Shown here one piece after another: positions 1 through 8,893 of a stretch of 64,000 nt of DNA. Within the stretch, counting starts at the first letter, position 1; each line of letters starts with the position of its first letter. Position numbers and translations under genes: made by a program. The notes under the pieces are model-generated. The model saw nothing but the letters and a program-made list of their open reading frames with translations. It had not been told where the DNA came from and did no database searches. Origin of the DNA: Limnovirga sp038203525 (GTDB lineage Bacteria > Bacteroidota > Bacteroidia > Chitinophagales > Chitinophagaceae); assembly GCA_038203525.1 (NCBI GenBank), contig JBBRDW010000010.1, positions 1 to 64,000 of the forward strand, in the 5' to 3' direction.

Positions 1-1440
1 GGCGACACAAAAAATGCTTTTTACTTTATGGAAAAAAGCCGCGCCGTTCTACTGAATGATAAACTCAATGAGCTGGGCGCTAATGCGCAATTATCACCCG
101 CAGATGCGGAGAAAGAACAAAGCTTTCAAATTAAAATAATAACGGAACAGCAAAGGTTAAGTGAACTACCTGCCGATACAAAAGCCTTCCAGGATCAGCA
201 ATTCAAACTCCTCAACGCCAAAGATGATTTTGAAAGTTTTACCAAATTTCTTGGGAAAAAATACCCGGCCTATTACGAATACAAATATGCAGACTCAGTT
301 CCAAAACTTACCGATTTGCAGAAGCAACTTGCTTTAAACCATCAAAGTTTTGTTCATTATTTTATGAATGATACGGTTATGTACATACTCACCATTACAC
401 CGGGTAATGCACAAATAAGCAAGCTTTCTAAAAATGAATTTGACATAAGCCAAATCAACCGCTTCCTTCAATATTGCTCGAATAAATCCTTGCTTAATTC
501 CGACTACCGTTCATTTGCAACTTTATCCAATTCAGTTTATAAAACACTATTTCAAAAGCTGCAGTTACCCAAAGGCCGCGTAATTATTTGCTCTGATAAT
601 TTCCTAATTCCATTCGAAGCTTTATGCTCCGATACAAACGGAAAGCAATTTCTTATTTACGATTATACGTTCAGTTATGTTTACTCTGCAACTTATCTTC
701 TGAAAGATTTTACAACATACCCGGCCAAAGGGAATTTTATTGGCTTCGCTCCTGTCAATTTTAGAGATTACCTTGATGTAGCAAGCCTTTCAGAATCTGC
801 AACCGCCTTAAAAAAATCAGCATCCAATTACAGCAACACTTTATTGTTTACCAATGAAGCCGCCACAAAAAATAGTTTCATACAAAAAATTTCAGGGTAC
901 AGTGTGGTAAATGTTTTCTCCCACGCAAGCGCAGATAGTACTTATACGGAGCCCAGAATATACATGCAGGATTCTGTGGTAAGGCTTTCCGATCTGCAAC
1001 TGCTTAATAAACCTGCCACAAGGCTCGTAGTACTAAGTGCCTGCCAAACCAATGTGGGTAAAAATGCAACCGGGGAGGGAATCTACAGTCTTGCTCGCGG
1101 CTTTGCATCGGCCGGAATTCCTGCTGTTTCGGCAACATTATGGAATGCTGATGAAAATATGATTTACGAAGTTTCTGCAAGCTTTCATCAATATCTTTCG
1201 AAGGGACTAAGCAAAGACAGCGCACTACAAAAAGCAAAAATCGATTTCATCAATAACAACAAAAACTCCGGAAAATTACTCCCCTACTATTGGGCAAATA
1301 TGGTGCTTATTGGTAATGCAGAACCACTTCAATTATCAACTGGGTTTAGTGTTTGGTTGTGGGCCGGTGCTGCATTTATTGTGGTGGTTACCGTGCTCGT
1401 TTTTATTGCGGTGCAGCGCAAAAAGCAACACCGCAAATAA
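1..1440 (+). CDS. TPR/CHAT-domain protein, 5' end outside window
   Basis: The reading frame is open to base 1, so the N terminus, probably TPR repeats, lies upstream. The first visible residues look like the last TPR helix that precedes CHAT domains. A CHAT (caspase-like, HetF-associated) peptidase domain fills about residues 90-432, numbering from the Met at base 28. The expected catalytic dyad is present: His299 in NVFSHAS and Cys339 in VLSACQT, followed by the usual GEGIYSLARGF and PAVSATLWN blocks. A single hydrophobic helix (about 442-462) and a basic tail end the protein, so it is probably membrane anchored. In other bacteria CHAT proteases act in regulated proteolysis and cell-death-type defence; the substrate here is unknown. 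It converges on uvrB, with repeat copies between them. Confidence 0.88.
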   Translation, partial: GDTKNAFYFMEKSRAVLLNDKLNELGANAQLSPADAEKEQSFQIKIITEQQRLSELPADTKAFQDQQFKLLNAKDDFESFTKFLGKKYPAYYEYKYADSVPKLTDLQKQLALNHQSFVHYFMNDTVMYILTITPGNAQISKLSKNEFDISQINRFLQYCSNKSLLNSDYRSFATLSNSVYKTLFQKLQLPKGRVIICSDNFLIPFEALCSDTNGKQFLIYDYTFSYVYSATYLLKDFTTYPAKGNFIGFAPVNFRDYLDVASLSESATALKKSASNYSNTLLFTNEAATKNSFIQKISGYSVVNVFSHASADSTYTEPRIYMQDSVVRLSDLQLLNKPATRLVVLSACQTNVGKNATGEGIYSLARGFASAGIPAVSATLWNADENMIYEVSASFHQYLSKGLSKDSALQKAKIDFINNNKNSGKLLPYYWANMVLIGNAEPLQLSTGFSVWLWAGAAFIVVVTVLVFIAVQRKKQHRK

Positions 1441-1480
1441 CCAGGTTAACCGCATTTGCCCAGTAAAGAACAAGGCCCTG

Positions 1481-1605
1481 AAGCGTGCGACGCAACAGGG
1501 TTTAATAGTAGCAATAGAGCCTGGCCCATAAAAAAAATTAATACTATTTTTTTTGACCCAACTTTTATTTTTTTATAGCAACATTCTTGCGTCGCACTCT
1601 TGTAC
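1481..1605. repeat. Interspersed GTAC repeat, F-R pair
   Basis: A forward copy (GCGTGCGACGCAAC at 1483-1496, then CCTGGCCCAT and an A-run to about 1540) is followed directly by a reverse copy (T-run from 1548, core TTGCGTCGCACTCTTGTAC at 1587-1605). The A/T-rich ends meet in the middle. The pair lies between convergent genes. The left copy has lost its GTACAAGA end. Confidence 0.85.
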
Positions 1606-1648
1606 TTTTTTTTCTTTATTGGGCAAAGGCAATCAGGCTTATAAAAAA

Positions 1649-3685
1649 TTACTTCATGCTCTCCAGCTCCTTCTGAAGACGGAACATTTCGTCTCTTAAT
1701 CTTGCGGCTTCTATAAAGTCTAAATCTCTTGCTGCCTTTTCCATTGTTTTTTTAACCTGGCTAATTCGCTTCTCTATTTGAGGAATGGTTTTATATATTT
1801 CCTGGTCTTCGGCCGCAGCGTTTACAATACCCCCATCCGCGGCAACAGCATAAGGTTTTTTAGGATCGTAACCCTTAATATCCAGCACCGAAGTTTGCTT
1901 CATTATCTGCTCAATCGATTTTTTTATGGTGGTTGGGGTAATGTTGTGCTTAATATTGAATTCTATTTGCTTTTCTCTTCTGCGGTTGGTTTCGTCAATG
2001 GTTTTCTGCATGCTTTCCGTCATTTTATCGGCATAAAAAATAACAAGGCCATCAACGTTGCGGGCTGCACGGCCAGCCGTTTGTGTAAGGGATCTTTCGT
2101 TGCGGAGAAATCCCTCTTTATCTGCATCAAGAATTGCCACCAGCGAAACTTCAGGCAAATCAAGTCCCTCCCGTAACAGGTTTACGCCCACCAGCACATC
2201 AATGTCGCCAAGCCGCAACTGGCGCAGTATTTCTATTCGTTCAAGTGTATCTACATCGCTGTGTATATATTTAGATTTTATGTTGATGCGACCCAGGTAT
2301 TTATCCATTTCTTCTGCCATGCGTTTGGTGAGCGTGGTAACCAAAACACGGTCACCTTTTGTCACGCGTTTATCTATTTCATCAAGCAGGTCATCAATCT
2401 GGTTTACGCTTGGCCTTATCTCAATTGGCGGATCTAATAACCCTGTTGGCCGCACCACCTGCTCTACTACTATGCCGTCTGTTTGTTCCAGCTCATAATC
2501 GCCGGGCGTAGCGCTAACAAAAACAGTTTGGCCAATAATGTTTTCAAACTCATTAAAGTTTAGCGGCCTGTTGTCTATGGCACTGGGCAGGCGAAAACCA
2601 TAATCTACCAGCACCATTTTTCTACTCCTGTCCCCGCCATACATGCCCGCCACCTGCGGAATGGTTTGGTGGCTTTCATCAATCATACACAAAAAATCTT
2701 TGGGAAAATAATCGATTAAACAGAATGGCCTTGTGCCCGGCTTGCGTCGGTCAAAAAACCTGGAATAGTTTTCGATACCATTGCAGTAACCCAATTCGCG
2801 AATCATTTCCAGGTCGTATTCCACGCGTTCTTTTATGCGTTGCGCTTCAATAAATTTACCGGTACTTTTAAAATATTCCACCTGCTGCATCATTTCGTCC
2901 TGAATTTCCACCATTATCGATTGCATCATATCTTTTGGTGCTATATATAAGTTGGCTGGAAATATAGCGGCATTTTCCATCTTCGCAATACGCTTGTTGG
3001 TGGTTACATCAATGCTTTCGATCTCTTCAATTTCGTCGCCAAAAAAAATTATGCGCAGGCCCTGGTCGTTATAAGGCAGGTTAATATCTATTGTGTCGCC
3101 TTTTACCCGGAAGGTTCCTCTTTTAAATTCAATCTGCGTGCGGCTATACAAGCTATTCACCAGGGAATGTAAAAATCCCTGCCGCGAAATTATCTGCCCT
3201 TTTTCTATACGTACTATGCCATTCTCAAACTCTGTTGGATTGCCAATACCATAGATGCAGCTAACGCTTGCAACCACAATGATGTCGCGGCGGCCGGTCA
3301 ATAATTCACTGGTAGCCTGCAGGCGCAGCTTGTCTAATTCTTCATTGATACTAAGGTCTTTTTCAATGTAAGTATCGCTAACAGGCATATAGGCTTCGGG
3401 CTGATAATAGTCGTAATAACTTACAAAATAGCCTACAGCATTATCAGGAAAGAACTGTTTAAACTCCCCGTATAGCTGCGCTACCAGTGTTTTATTATGG
3501 GTAAGCACAAGCGTTGGGCGCTGGGTATTTGCAATAACGTTGGCCATAGTATAGGTTTTACCGCTACCGGTAACCCCTAATAAAGTCTGGAATTGTTCGC
3601 CAGACAGAACGCCTTCCGTTAATTGCTTAATTGCGCCAGGCTGATCGCCACTCGGCTCATATTGATTGAATAATTTAAATGGCAT
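1649..3685 (-). CDS. uvrB: Excinuclease ABC subunit UvrB
   Basis: UvrB is the damage-verifying helicase-like subunit of nucleotide excision repair. UvrA delivers it to DNA lesions and it then recruits UvrC. The 678-residue length matches the family. Visible features are Walker A GVTGSGKT at 37-44, the DNA-inserting beta-hairpin (YYDYYQPEAYMP, about 90-101), the IDESHQT motif II, helicase motifs V/VI (VNLLREGLDLPEV and QTAGRAARN) and a C-terminal UVR domain (about 630-665) that contacts UvrC. The ATG at 3685 gives the canonical N terminus MPFKLFNQYEPSGDQP. It stands alone as a transcription unit. The call is firm. Confidence 0.99.
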   Translation of the reverse strand: MPFKLFNQYEPSGDQPGAIKQLTEGVLSGEQFQTLLGVTGSGKTYTMANVIANTQRPTLVLTHNKTLVAQLYGEFKQFFPDNAVGYFVSYYDYYQPEAYMPVSDTYIEKDLSINEELDKLRLQATSELLTGRRDIIVVASVSCIYGIGNPTEFENGIVRIEKGQIISRQGFLHSLVNSLYSRTQIEFKRGTFRVKGDTIDINLPYNDQGLRIIFFGDEIEEIESIDVTTNKRIAKMENAAIFPANLYIAPKDMMQSIMVEIQDEMMQQVEYFKSTGKFIEAQRIKERVEYDLEMIRELGYCNGIENYSRFFDRRKPGTRPFCLIDYFPKDFLCMIDESHQTIPQVAGMYGGDRSRKMVLVDYGFRLPSAIDNRPLNFNEFENIIGQTVFVSATPGDYELEQTDGIVVEQVVRPTGLLDPPIEIRPSVNQIDDLLDEIDKRVTKGDRVLVTTLTKRMAEEMDKYLGRINIKSKYIHSDVDTLERIEILRQLRLGDIDVLVGVNLLREGLDLPEVSLVAILDADKEGFLRNERSLTQTAGRAARNVDGLVIFYADKMTESMQKTIDETNRRREKQIEFNIKHNITPTTIKKSIEQIMKQTSVLDIKGYDPKKPYAVAADGGIVNAAAEDQEIYKTIPQIEKRISQVKKTMEKAARDLDFIEAARLRDEMFRLQKELESMK

Positions 3686-4113
3686 GCTGCAAATTAGCCA
3701 ATTTAAAAATGTGAAGATTATAGTGAACCTAATGATAACGAGGAATTTTTTGAGTCAGACATTGTTACAGTTGGAATGGTATGTTACAGCCTGCCAGGCC
3801 CCAGGCTTCAACTGCACTCTTGTACGCTTGAGCAAGCTTGGCAAAGGAAACAGTCTTGCTGCAATTTTAGGTCATATTATAAGCAGGCTGAAGGTAAATA
3901 TTAAATTAAAACATGATCACGTTATCTCAGTATCATTGAAATTTCCAATCTAACTGCATACTGCAACGTTTAAACGGCCGGATTTACCATTTCAGAATAA
4001 ATAACATGTGTTAATACAATCGGCTGTACAAATTTCCCCTAATTTTGCCGGCAGCAATTTACCAGGTTGTTTGCCAATTATTCTACTCCTGGTTACTACC
4101 ATAAAGTGATTCT
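3686..4113. other. Intergenic gap between uvrB and ccmC
   Basis: This gap separates divergent genes and should hold both promoters. It contains a decayed R copy of the interspersed repeat at about 3801-3825 (CCAGGC, then TGCACTCTTGTAC). It also has a TAATTTTG motif at 4040-4047. I see no convincing gene here: the one longer plus-strand frame (3666-3953) starts inside uvrB and reads through the repeat remnant. Confidence 0.5.
4040..4047 (+). promoter_or_regulatory. Candidate Bacteroidetes -7 element for ccmCD
   Basis: TAATTTTG fits the TAnnTTTG consensus of the Bacteroidetes primary sigma factor and lies 66 bp before the ccmC ATG. No clear TTG -33 box was found at the expected distance, so this is tentative. 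Confidence 0.4.
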
Positions 4114-4788
4114 ATGATTCGTCAATACTGGTGGAAGGTTTTATGTTTTGTTTTACTGGTTTATACCTGCACATGGGGTTTTCTTGTAGAAGTGCCCTTT
4201 CTGGATGGCAGGATGCAGCAAACGGTACGCAACCTATTCTTTCATGTACCCATGTGGTTTTGCATGCAAACACTCTTTACAATCTCTGTAATCTATGCTA
4301 TCCGTTACCTGCGTAATCCCAATTCCAGGTACGATCATTACTCACTTGAGTTTGCCCGCACCGGCGTTGTATTTGGCGTACTAGGACTTATTACCGGTGC
4401 AATATGGGCTAATTATCAGTGGGGTTCGCCATGGAGCGGCGATCCAAAACAAAATGGCGCCGCGATAGCATTGCTTATTTATTTGGCTTATTTTGTTTTG
4501 CGCGGATCCTTAACTGATATGGATAAACGTTCGAGGATTGGCGCGGTTTATAATGTTTTTGCTTTTGCTATGCTTTTTCCCACCATTTGGATATTGCCAA
4601 GGCTTACTGAGTCTTTGCACCCCGGTGGCCAAGGCAGCGAAGGCAATCCCGGGCTTAACCCAAATGATACAACTGCGGCGATGGAAATGGTATTCTTACC
4701 TGCAATAATTGGCTGGATTTTGCTGGGCGTATGGATCGCTTCGCTGCGTTCCAGATTAATGATCATCACTGAAAAGAAACTGGCATGA
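4114..4788 (+). CDS. ccmC: Cytochrome c biogenesis protein CcmC/CcsA family
   Basis: An inner-membrane heme-handling protein that acts in cytochrome c maturation. It is 224 residues long with about six hydrophobic helices (near 8-25, 48-66, 85-104, 112-132, 140-160 and 195-212). The heme-binding tryptophan-rich loop characteristic of CcmC/CcsA is visible as WGSPWSGDPK around residues 107-116. Conserved His residues occur near the periplasmic ends of the helices (FFHVPM and LHPGGQG). The gene overlaps the next small gene by 4 bp, which fits a ccmC-ccmD pair. CcmC and CcsA are related; the CcmD-like neighbour and short length favour CcmC. Two c-type cytochrome genes occur further along, at 53267 and 54838. 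Confidence 0.9.
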   Translation: MIRQYWWKVLCFVLLVYTCTWGFLVEVPFLDGRMQQTVRNLFFHVPMWFCMQTLFTISVIYAIRYLRNPNSRYDHYSLEFARTGVVFGVLGLITGAIWANYQWGSPWSGDPKQNGAAIALLIYLAYFVLRGSLTDMDKRSRIGAVYNVFAFAMLFPTIWILPRLTESLHPGGQGSEGNPGLNPNDTTAAMEMVFLPAIIGWILLGVWIASLRSRLMIITEKKLA

Positions 4789-5009
4789 ATAAATTAAGAA
4801 GATCAGGATTTGTTTTTATGTTTATCTGTTTCAATTTTTTATGTTTCGCGCAAACTGCAAATTCGCAAACAGCTGAACCGGTAGATTTTATGCGAAGCGA
4901 AGGAAAATTATATGTGGTGATGGCTGTTGTAGTAACAATTTTGCTGGGTATTTTTTTATATCTGATAAACCTGGACAGAAAAATTAAAAAAATAGAAAGG
5001 GAAAACTGA
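4785..5009 (+). CDS. ccmD: CcmD-like small membrane protein
   Basis: A 74-residue protein overlapping ccmC by 4 bp (ATGA), so the two are almost certainly co-translated. It has an N-terminal signal-like segment (about 8-26), a short extracytoplasmic stretch with the motif DFMRSEGKLYVV, one transmembrane helix (about 45-62) and a basic cytosolic tail LDRKIKKIEREN. That arrangement is typical of CcmD-family proteins, which stabilise heme release from the CcmC complex. The small size and modest conservation leave some doubt about details, but context and topology agree. Confidence 0.85.
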   Translation: MNKLRRSGFVFMFICFNFLCFAQTANSQTAEPVDFMRSEGKLYVVMAVVVTILLGIFLYLINLDRKIKKIEREN

Positions 5010-5236
5010 AAACCGTGTTGCCAAATAAAGAAATAGATAGCTGTTACGTAAAGCTTTCAGCAAAATTACGATACTCTTAATTTGCAGCTAATCAACAAAG
5101 TTGAGAAAGCACAAGAGAGTGACACGACAGACGATGTTATGAAATATCTGATGCTGGGAAAAAAATAAAATTATTTCATTGTAAAAAACAAATGTTAATT
5201 AGTAACTTAAATTTATAAATATTAAAAACATACCAC

Positions 5237-6655
5237 ATGTCAGAACAAAAGTATAGCTTTTTTGAAAACGTAATAAAAAGCTTTGATAAAGCCGCAAAAT
5301 TTACCAAATGGGAAAACGGATTGCTTGAACAGATTAAAGCCTGCAACGCAGTTTATAAAATGAAATTTCCCATAAAGCGCGACGATGGTTCCATTGAAGT
5401 TATTGAGGCTTACCGCGTACAGCATAGCCAGCATAAAACGCCTTGTAAAGGAGGTATACGTTTTAGCCAGCATGTTAACCAGGATGAAGTGATGGCGCTT
5501 GCCTCGCTAATGACCTACAAATGCGCTATTGTAAATGTACCCTTTGGCGGTGCTAAAGGAGGAATTAAAATAAGCCCCAGAAATTACAGTGAATTTGAAC
5601 TACAAAAAATTACCCGGCGTTATACCGCTGAGCTAATTCGGAAAAATTTTATTGGTCCCGGAACAGATGTACCTGCGCCCGATTATGGAACCGGTGAAAG
5701 GGAAATGGCATGGATTGTTGATACCTACGAAAGTATGAAACCTGGTGAAATTGATGGCCTGGCTTGTGTTACGGGCAAACCAATTACCCAGGGCGGCGTG
5801 CGTGGCCGTAAAGAAGCAACTGGACTTGGTGTATTCTTTGGTGTTCGTGAAGTTTGTAATATGCCCGACATAATGGAAAAACTTGGCCTTAAAGTGGGGG
5901 TTGAAGGCAAACGTGTGATGGTACAGGGATTGGGTAATGTTGGTTATCACACCGCCAAATATTTTCGTGAAAATGGATCTAAAGTTGTGGCAATTGCAGA
6001 ATGGGAAGGCGCTATTTTTTGTGAAGATGGTTTAAATGAAGAAGATGTGTTTCAGCATAGAAAAAAAACCGGCTCCATATTTGATTTTCCCGGTGCCACC
6101 AATATTGAAAATAGCAAAGATGCTTTGGAAATTGAATGTGATATTTTAATACCAGCGGCATTGGAAAATGTGATTAACGGAGATAATGCAGATTTGGTTA
6201 AAGCAAAAATAATTGGAGAAGCGGCCAACGGTCCTTTAACACCCGAAGCGGATGAAATTTTTATAAAGAAAGGAGTATTGGTTATTCCCGATATGTACCT
6301 TAATGCAGGCGGTGTTACTGTTTCTTATTTTGAGTGGCTCAAAAACCTTAGCCATGTACGTTACGGAAGAATGGAAAAACGATTTACTGAAAACATGAAC
6401 AAACAAATTGTGGGCACAATGGAAGAAATGACAGGAAAGAAAATATCTGATGCAGACCGGGCTTATATAGAACATGGCCCCAGTGAGGTTGACTTGGTGC
6501 ACAGCGGCCTGGAAGAAACAATGGTAGAAGCTACACACGAAATAATGAACTGCTGGAAAGCAAATCCAGCCATACCGGATATGCGCACCGCAGCTTATGT
6601 GGTTGCAATAGATAAAGTTGGAGTTGCCTATTCCGAACTGGGTATTTTTCCGTAA
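5237..6655 (+). CDS. gdhA: Glutamate dehydrogenase (Glu/Leu/Phe/Val family)
   Basis: Catalyses the reversible NAD(P)-dependent deamination of glutamate to 2-oxoglutarate, linking carbon and nitrogen metabolism in the cytoplasm. The 472 residues show the substrate-binding block KGGIRFSQHV, the catalytic-lysine block PFGGAKGGI, PAPDYGTGEREMAW, TGKPITQGGVRGRKEATG, and the dinucleotide fold GLGNVGYHT at about 233-241. The C terminus includes a short extension relative to the smallest family members. The ATG at 5237 is preceded by a very A/T-rich leader. A rho-independent terminator follows at 6672. Cofactor preference cannot be set from sequence by eye. Confidence 0.96.
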   Translation: MSEQKYSFFENVIKSFDKAAKFTKWENGLLEQIKACNAVYKMKFPIKRDDGSIEVIEAYRVQHSQHKTPCKGGIRFSQHVNQDEVMALASLMTYKCAIVNVPFGGAKGGIKISPRNYSEFELQKITRRYTAELIRKNFIGPGTDVPAPDYGTGEREMAWIVDTYESMKPGEIDGLACVTGKPITQGGVRGRKEATGLGVFFGVREVCNMPDIMEKLGLKVGVEGKRVMVQGLGNVGYHTAKYFRENGSKVVAIAEWEGAIFCEDGLNEEDVFQHRKKTGSIFDFPGATNIENSKDALEIECDILIPAALENVINGDNADLVKAKIIGEAANGPLTPEADEIFIKKGVLVIPDMYLNAGGVTVSYFEWLKNLSHVRYGRMEKRFTENMNKQIVGTMEEMTGKKISDADRAYIEHGPSEVDLVHSGLEETMVEATHEIMNCWKANPAIPDMRTAAYVVAIDKVGVAYSELGIFP

Positions 6656-6671
6656 CAGTAACTTTAATTTT

Positions 6672-6703
6672 AAAAAAAGCTTTCCATTTGGAGGGCTTTT
6701 TTT
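6672..6703 (+). terminator. Rho-independent terminator after gdhA
   Basis: AAAAAAAGC (6672-6680) pairs perfectly with GCTTTTTTT (6695-6703), and an inner TCC/GGA extends the stem around an ATTT loop. It sits 16 bp after the gdhA stop. Confidence 0.85.
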
Positions 6704-6744
6704 ATTGCGTATGCTGCTACCATTTTTGCAATAAATGAATACAG

Positions 6745-6996
6745 TTTTATTGGCCCGGCAATATTGCTGCTATGAGACTTTTGTTGCGTCGCACTCTTGT
6801 ACTGTTTTAATACTGCGGAGCATAAAATACAAACGCAATGCAGTTGGAAACACTGCCTGGAAAAATAGACTTTACGCCTTAAGGTTTTTTGCGGTTAGTT
6901 TGGCTGCCTGCACCATGCCGAGTAATGGACAGAACCTTGAAGAGTGCGACGCAAATGGGTCTAATAGTAGCAATACAGTTTGGATCATAAAAAAAA
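6745..6996. repeat. Interspersed GTAC repeat, R-F composite
   Basis: The R copy carries GGCCCGGC and the intact core at 6784-6802. A spacer of about 135 bp follows. The F copy (GAAGAGTGCGACGCAA, 6939-6954) then has CTAATAGTAGCAATA and an A-run. The A-run merges with the T-tract of the minus-strand terminator at 6996. Confidence 0.88.
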
Positions 6997-7019
6997 CACT
7001 GCATATTTTTTTGCAGTGT
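6989..7019 (-). terminator. Terminator of the barrel/T9SS operon
   Basis: On the minus strand ACACTGCA pairs with TGCAGTGT (7012-7019 with 6996-7003) and is followed by eight T residues. It lies 27 bp after the stop of the outer-membrane barrel gene. The T-tract is shared with the end of the adjacent repeat copy. Confidence 0.8.
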
Positions 7020-7045
7020 AAAGTTTAATTGAGAATCGCTCCAGT

Positions 7046-8881
7046 TTAAAAATTCCAGACAAATCCGAAATTAAACCCAAAAGCGCTGTAGCTTGATTTT
7101 GCGTTGCTGTTATAAACAGATTGAAATGTATCGGTGGTGCGATCAAGTGGCTTGTATTTTTCGCTTCTTGCAGGCAATGATGCATAAATAAAATTAAGCC
7201 CTATTTTAAATACGATTGGTGCGTCTTTTTTACCAAACTGTGCATCAATGGCCGCATTAACAGCAACGGTTGCCCGGGTTAAGTTTTTCTGTTTACCTCG
7301 GTAATTTTTATTATTTACAAAGTCGTAATTGTCGGCGTTTGCCCTAAGTTGGTTGAAAACATCATCAGCACCGGGGTTGGAATTTTGGTAGTTAATACTG
7401 TCAGCAGTTATAAAAACATTGGATATGGCATTTGCGTCAAAAAAATTATCGTAAATAACCGACCCATTTCCGGTCTGGTATATACCGCCAATACTGGCGT
7501 AAGCATTATAATCGGATGTGTTTTTAAAGAGCATCAGCGATGGGCCCGCTTTTAAGTTTATTGCATTATTAAAGTATTTTCCCCATTTATGCCTGTAGTT
7601 AAACATTAGCGGGAAATTGAAAATATTGTAGGTAATTTTCTCATTTAACGTGTCAATTTTAAGCTGCCTGCGGTAATCGGAACTGCCGTCGTTTGCCTTG
7701 AAGGTATAAACAATCTTTGACGATAACTGATAATCTGCCTTGAAAGCAGCATAGGAAATGCCAGCTGAAATGCCGAGTTGCTTTTTTGCTTTTCCAAAAT
7801 AATAAGCATAACTAATGCCCAACGTTACACCTGTTACCTGCCCGGGATTTTTTAGGGTTCCTTTTTCAGATTGCAAAACATCTACCAGGTTATTGCCGGC
7901 GTTATCAACGTAACCTAACTCATTAAGTTCGGGCAAATTTATTTTTGCATTATTTAATTGTAGTCCTATAAAACCCTCCAGGCTGCTGTTTGTAATAAAA
8001 TACTCTACCGGGCAGCCGTGATTTAAAGAAGTATCTGTTACGTAAACAAATTTACATTTATCGGTAGAATCGGGCATACCGTCAAGGTCTGAATCGAGAA
8101 TGCCGTAAGCAGTAAAATCGCCGGCTATGTTTGAATTTTTGTCCACATTGTCCAGAATTACATCTCTGTCCTTATCATTATTATCGATGCTCAGTGGGTC
8201 AACTATAGGAGGTGCCGCGTCAGGATCATTTTTAATACCCGTTATTTTTATACTGTCCTCACTGAAATAAGCTACAGTAATAAGCAGCGTTTCTTTTATG
8301 GTAAAATGAAAAGTATCATTACCCGCTAAATCAAGTTTTCTGATAAAACGATCCCTGAGATTTTTTGAATCATCTTTTTCATCGTTCTTATAATAAGTTT
8401 CAAATGTTTTATTTGCCTTTTTATGCTCAATAACAGAATCTACATAGGCTGAGTTATTTTCAACTAAATACTTTCTTGGCTCGTCGAAACTAATTTTTCT
8501 CGTAACCTTAAATTTCATATTTCTGCTATCGGCACTGTCAGTCAATACGATAACTGCTGTGTCTTTAAATTTTATATTTTTAATTTTTAAGGCTACATCA
8601 TGTGCGTAAATATCAAAAGGCAGTTCCTTTGAATCCAACACGTATTTTCCTGAGTCACTTTTTGAATCTTTTTTAAAAATCACGTTGAAGTTGTTTACCA
8701 CAAAAGCAGTTACTGCAAACTTATCTTTAAATTGATTGTAGTCCCTTATATCCAACTGTTGAGTCCCGATGCCGAGTGTTGAATTTACTACAGAATCCAC
8801 CATCTTTTTCGCTGATTGTCGCATTTGGGCCGTTGCAAAAACAGGAAATAAAATAATAAGCAATACGATTTTATATTTCAT
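7046..8881 (-). CDS. Outer-membrane beta-barrel protein with TSP3-like repeats
   Basis: 611 residues with a signal peptide (about 1-18, cleavage after ATA). An N-terminal periplasmic-type region of about 220 residues follows. Next comes a calcium-binding thrombospondin type-3-like stretch, with Asp-rich motifs NNDKDRDVILDNVDK and DSDLDGMPDSTDKC at about 236-280. The C-terminal half (about 295-611) has alternating amphipathic strands and ends in GFVWNF, an aromatic terminus typical of outer-membrane barrels. It is the last gene of the minus-strand locus, 12 bp after the giant T9SS protein. Inference: the barrel may anchor or translocate a partner, probably the neighbour, at the outer membrane. 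No named family was recognised beyond the general barrel class. Confidence 0.8.
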   Translation of the reverse strand: MKYKIVLLIILFPVFATAQMRQSAKKMVDSVVNSTLGIGTQQLDIRDYNQFKDKFAVTAFVVNNFNVIFKKDSKSDSGKYVLDSKELPFDIYAHDVALKIKNIKFKDTAVIVLTDSADSRNMKFKVTRKISFDEPRKYLVENNSAYVDSVIEHKKANKTFETYYKNDEKDDSKNLRDRFIRKLDLAGNDTFHFTIKETLLITVAYFSEDSIKITGIKNDPDAAPPIVDPLSIDNNDKDRDVILDNVDKNSNIAGDFTAYGILDSDLDGMPDSTDKCKFVYVTDTSLNHGCPVEYFITNSSLEGFIGLQLNNAKINLPELNELGYVDNAGNNLVDVLQSEKGTLKNPGQVTGVTLGISYAYYFGKAKKQLGISAGISYAAFKADYQLSSKIVYTFKANDGSSDYRRQLKIDTLNEKITYNIFNFPLMFNYRHKWGKYFNNAINLKAGPSLMLFKNTSDYNAYASIGGIYQTGNGSVIYDNFFDANAISNVFITADSINYQNSNPGADDVFNQLRANADNYDFVNNKNYRGKQKNLTRATVAVNAAIDAQFGKKDAPIVFKIGLNFIYASLPARSEKYKPLDRTTDTFQSVYNSNAKSSYSAFGFNFGFVWNF

Positions 8882-8893
8882 AACCAGGTGAGT

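Noticed and set aside
3666..3953. 95-codon plus-strand frame between uvrB and ccmC
   Set aside because: It begins inside uvrB on the opposite strand and reads through a decayed repeat. Its composition is not protein-like.
5052..5168. Short plus-strand frame ending DDVMKYLMLGKK between ccmD and gdhA
   Set aside because: It has no ATG near its start and only 38 codons. It overlaps a weak repeat-like string (GCACAAGAGAGTGACACGAC at 5110). No homologue was recognised, so it was not called as a gene.
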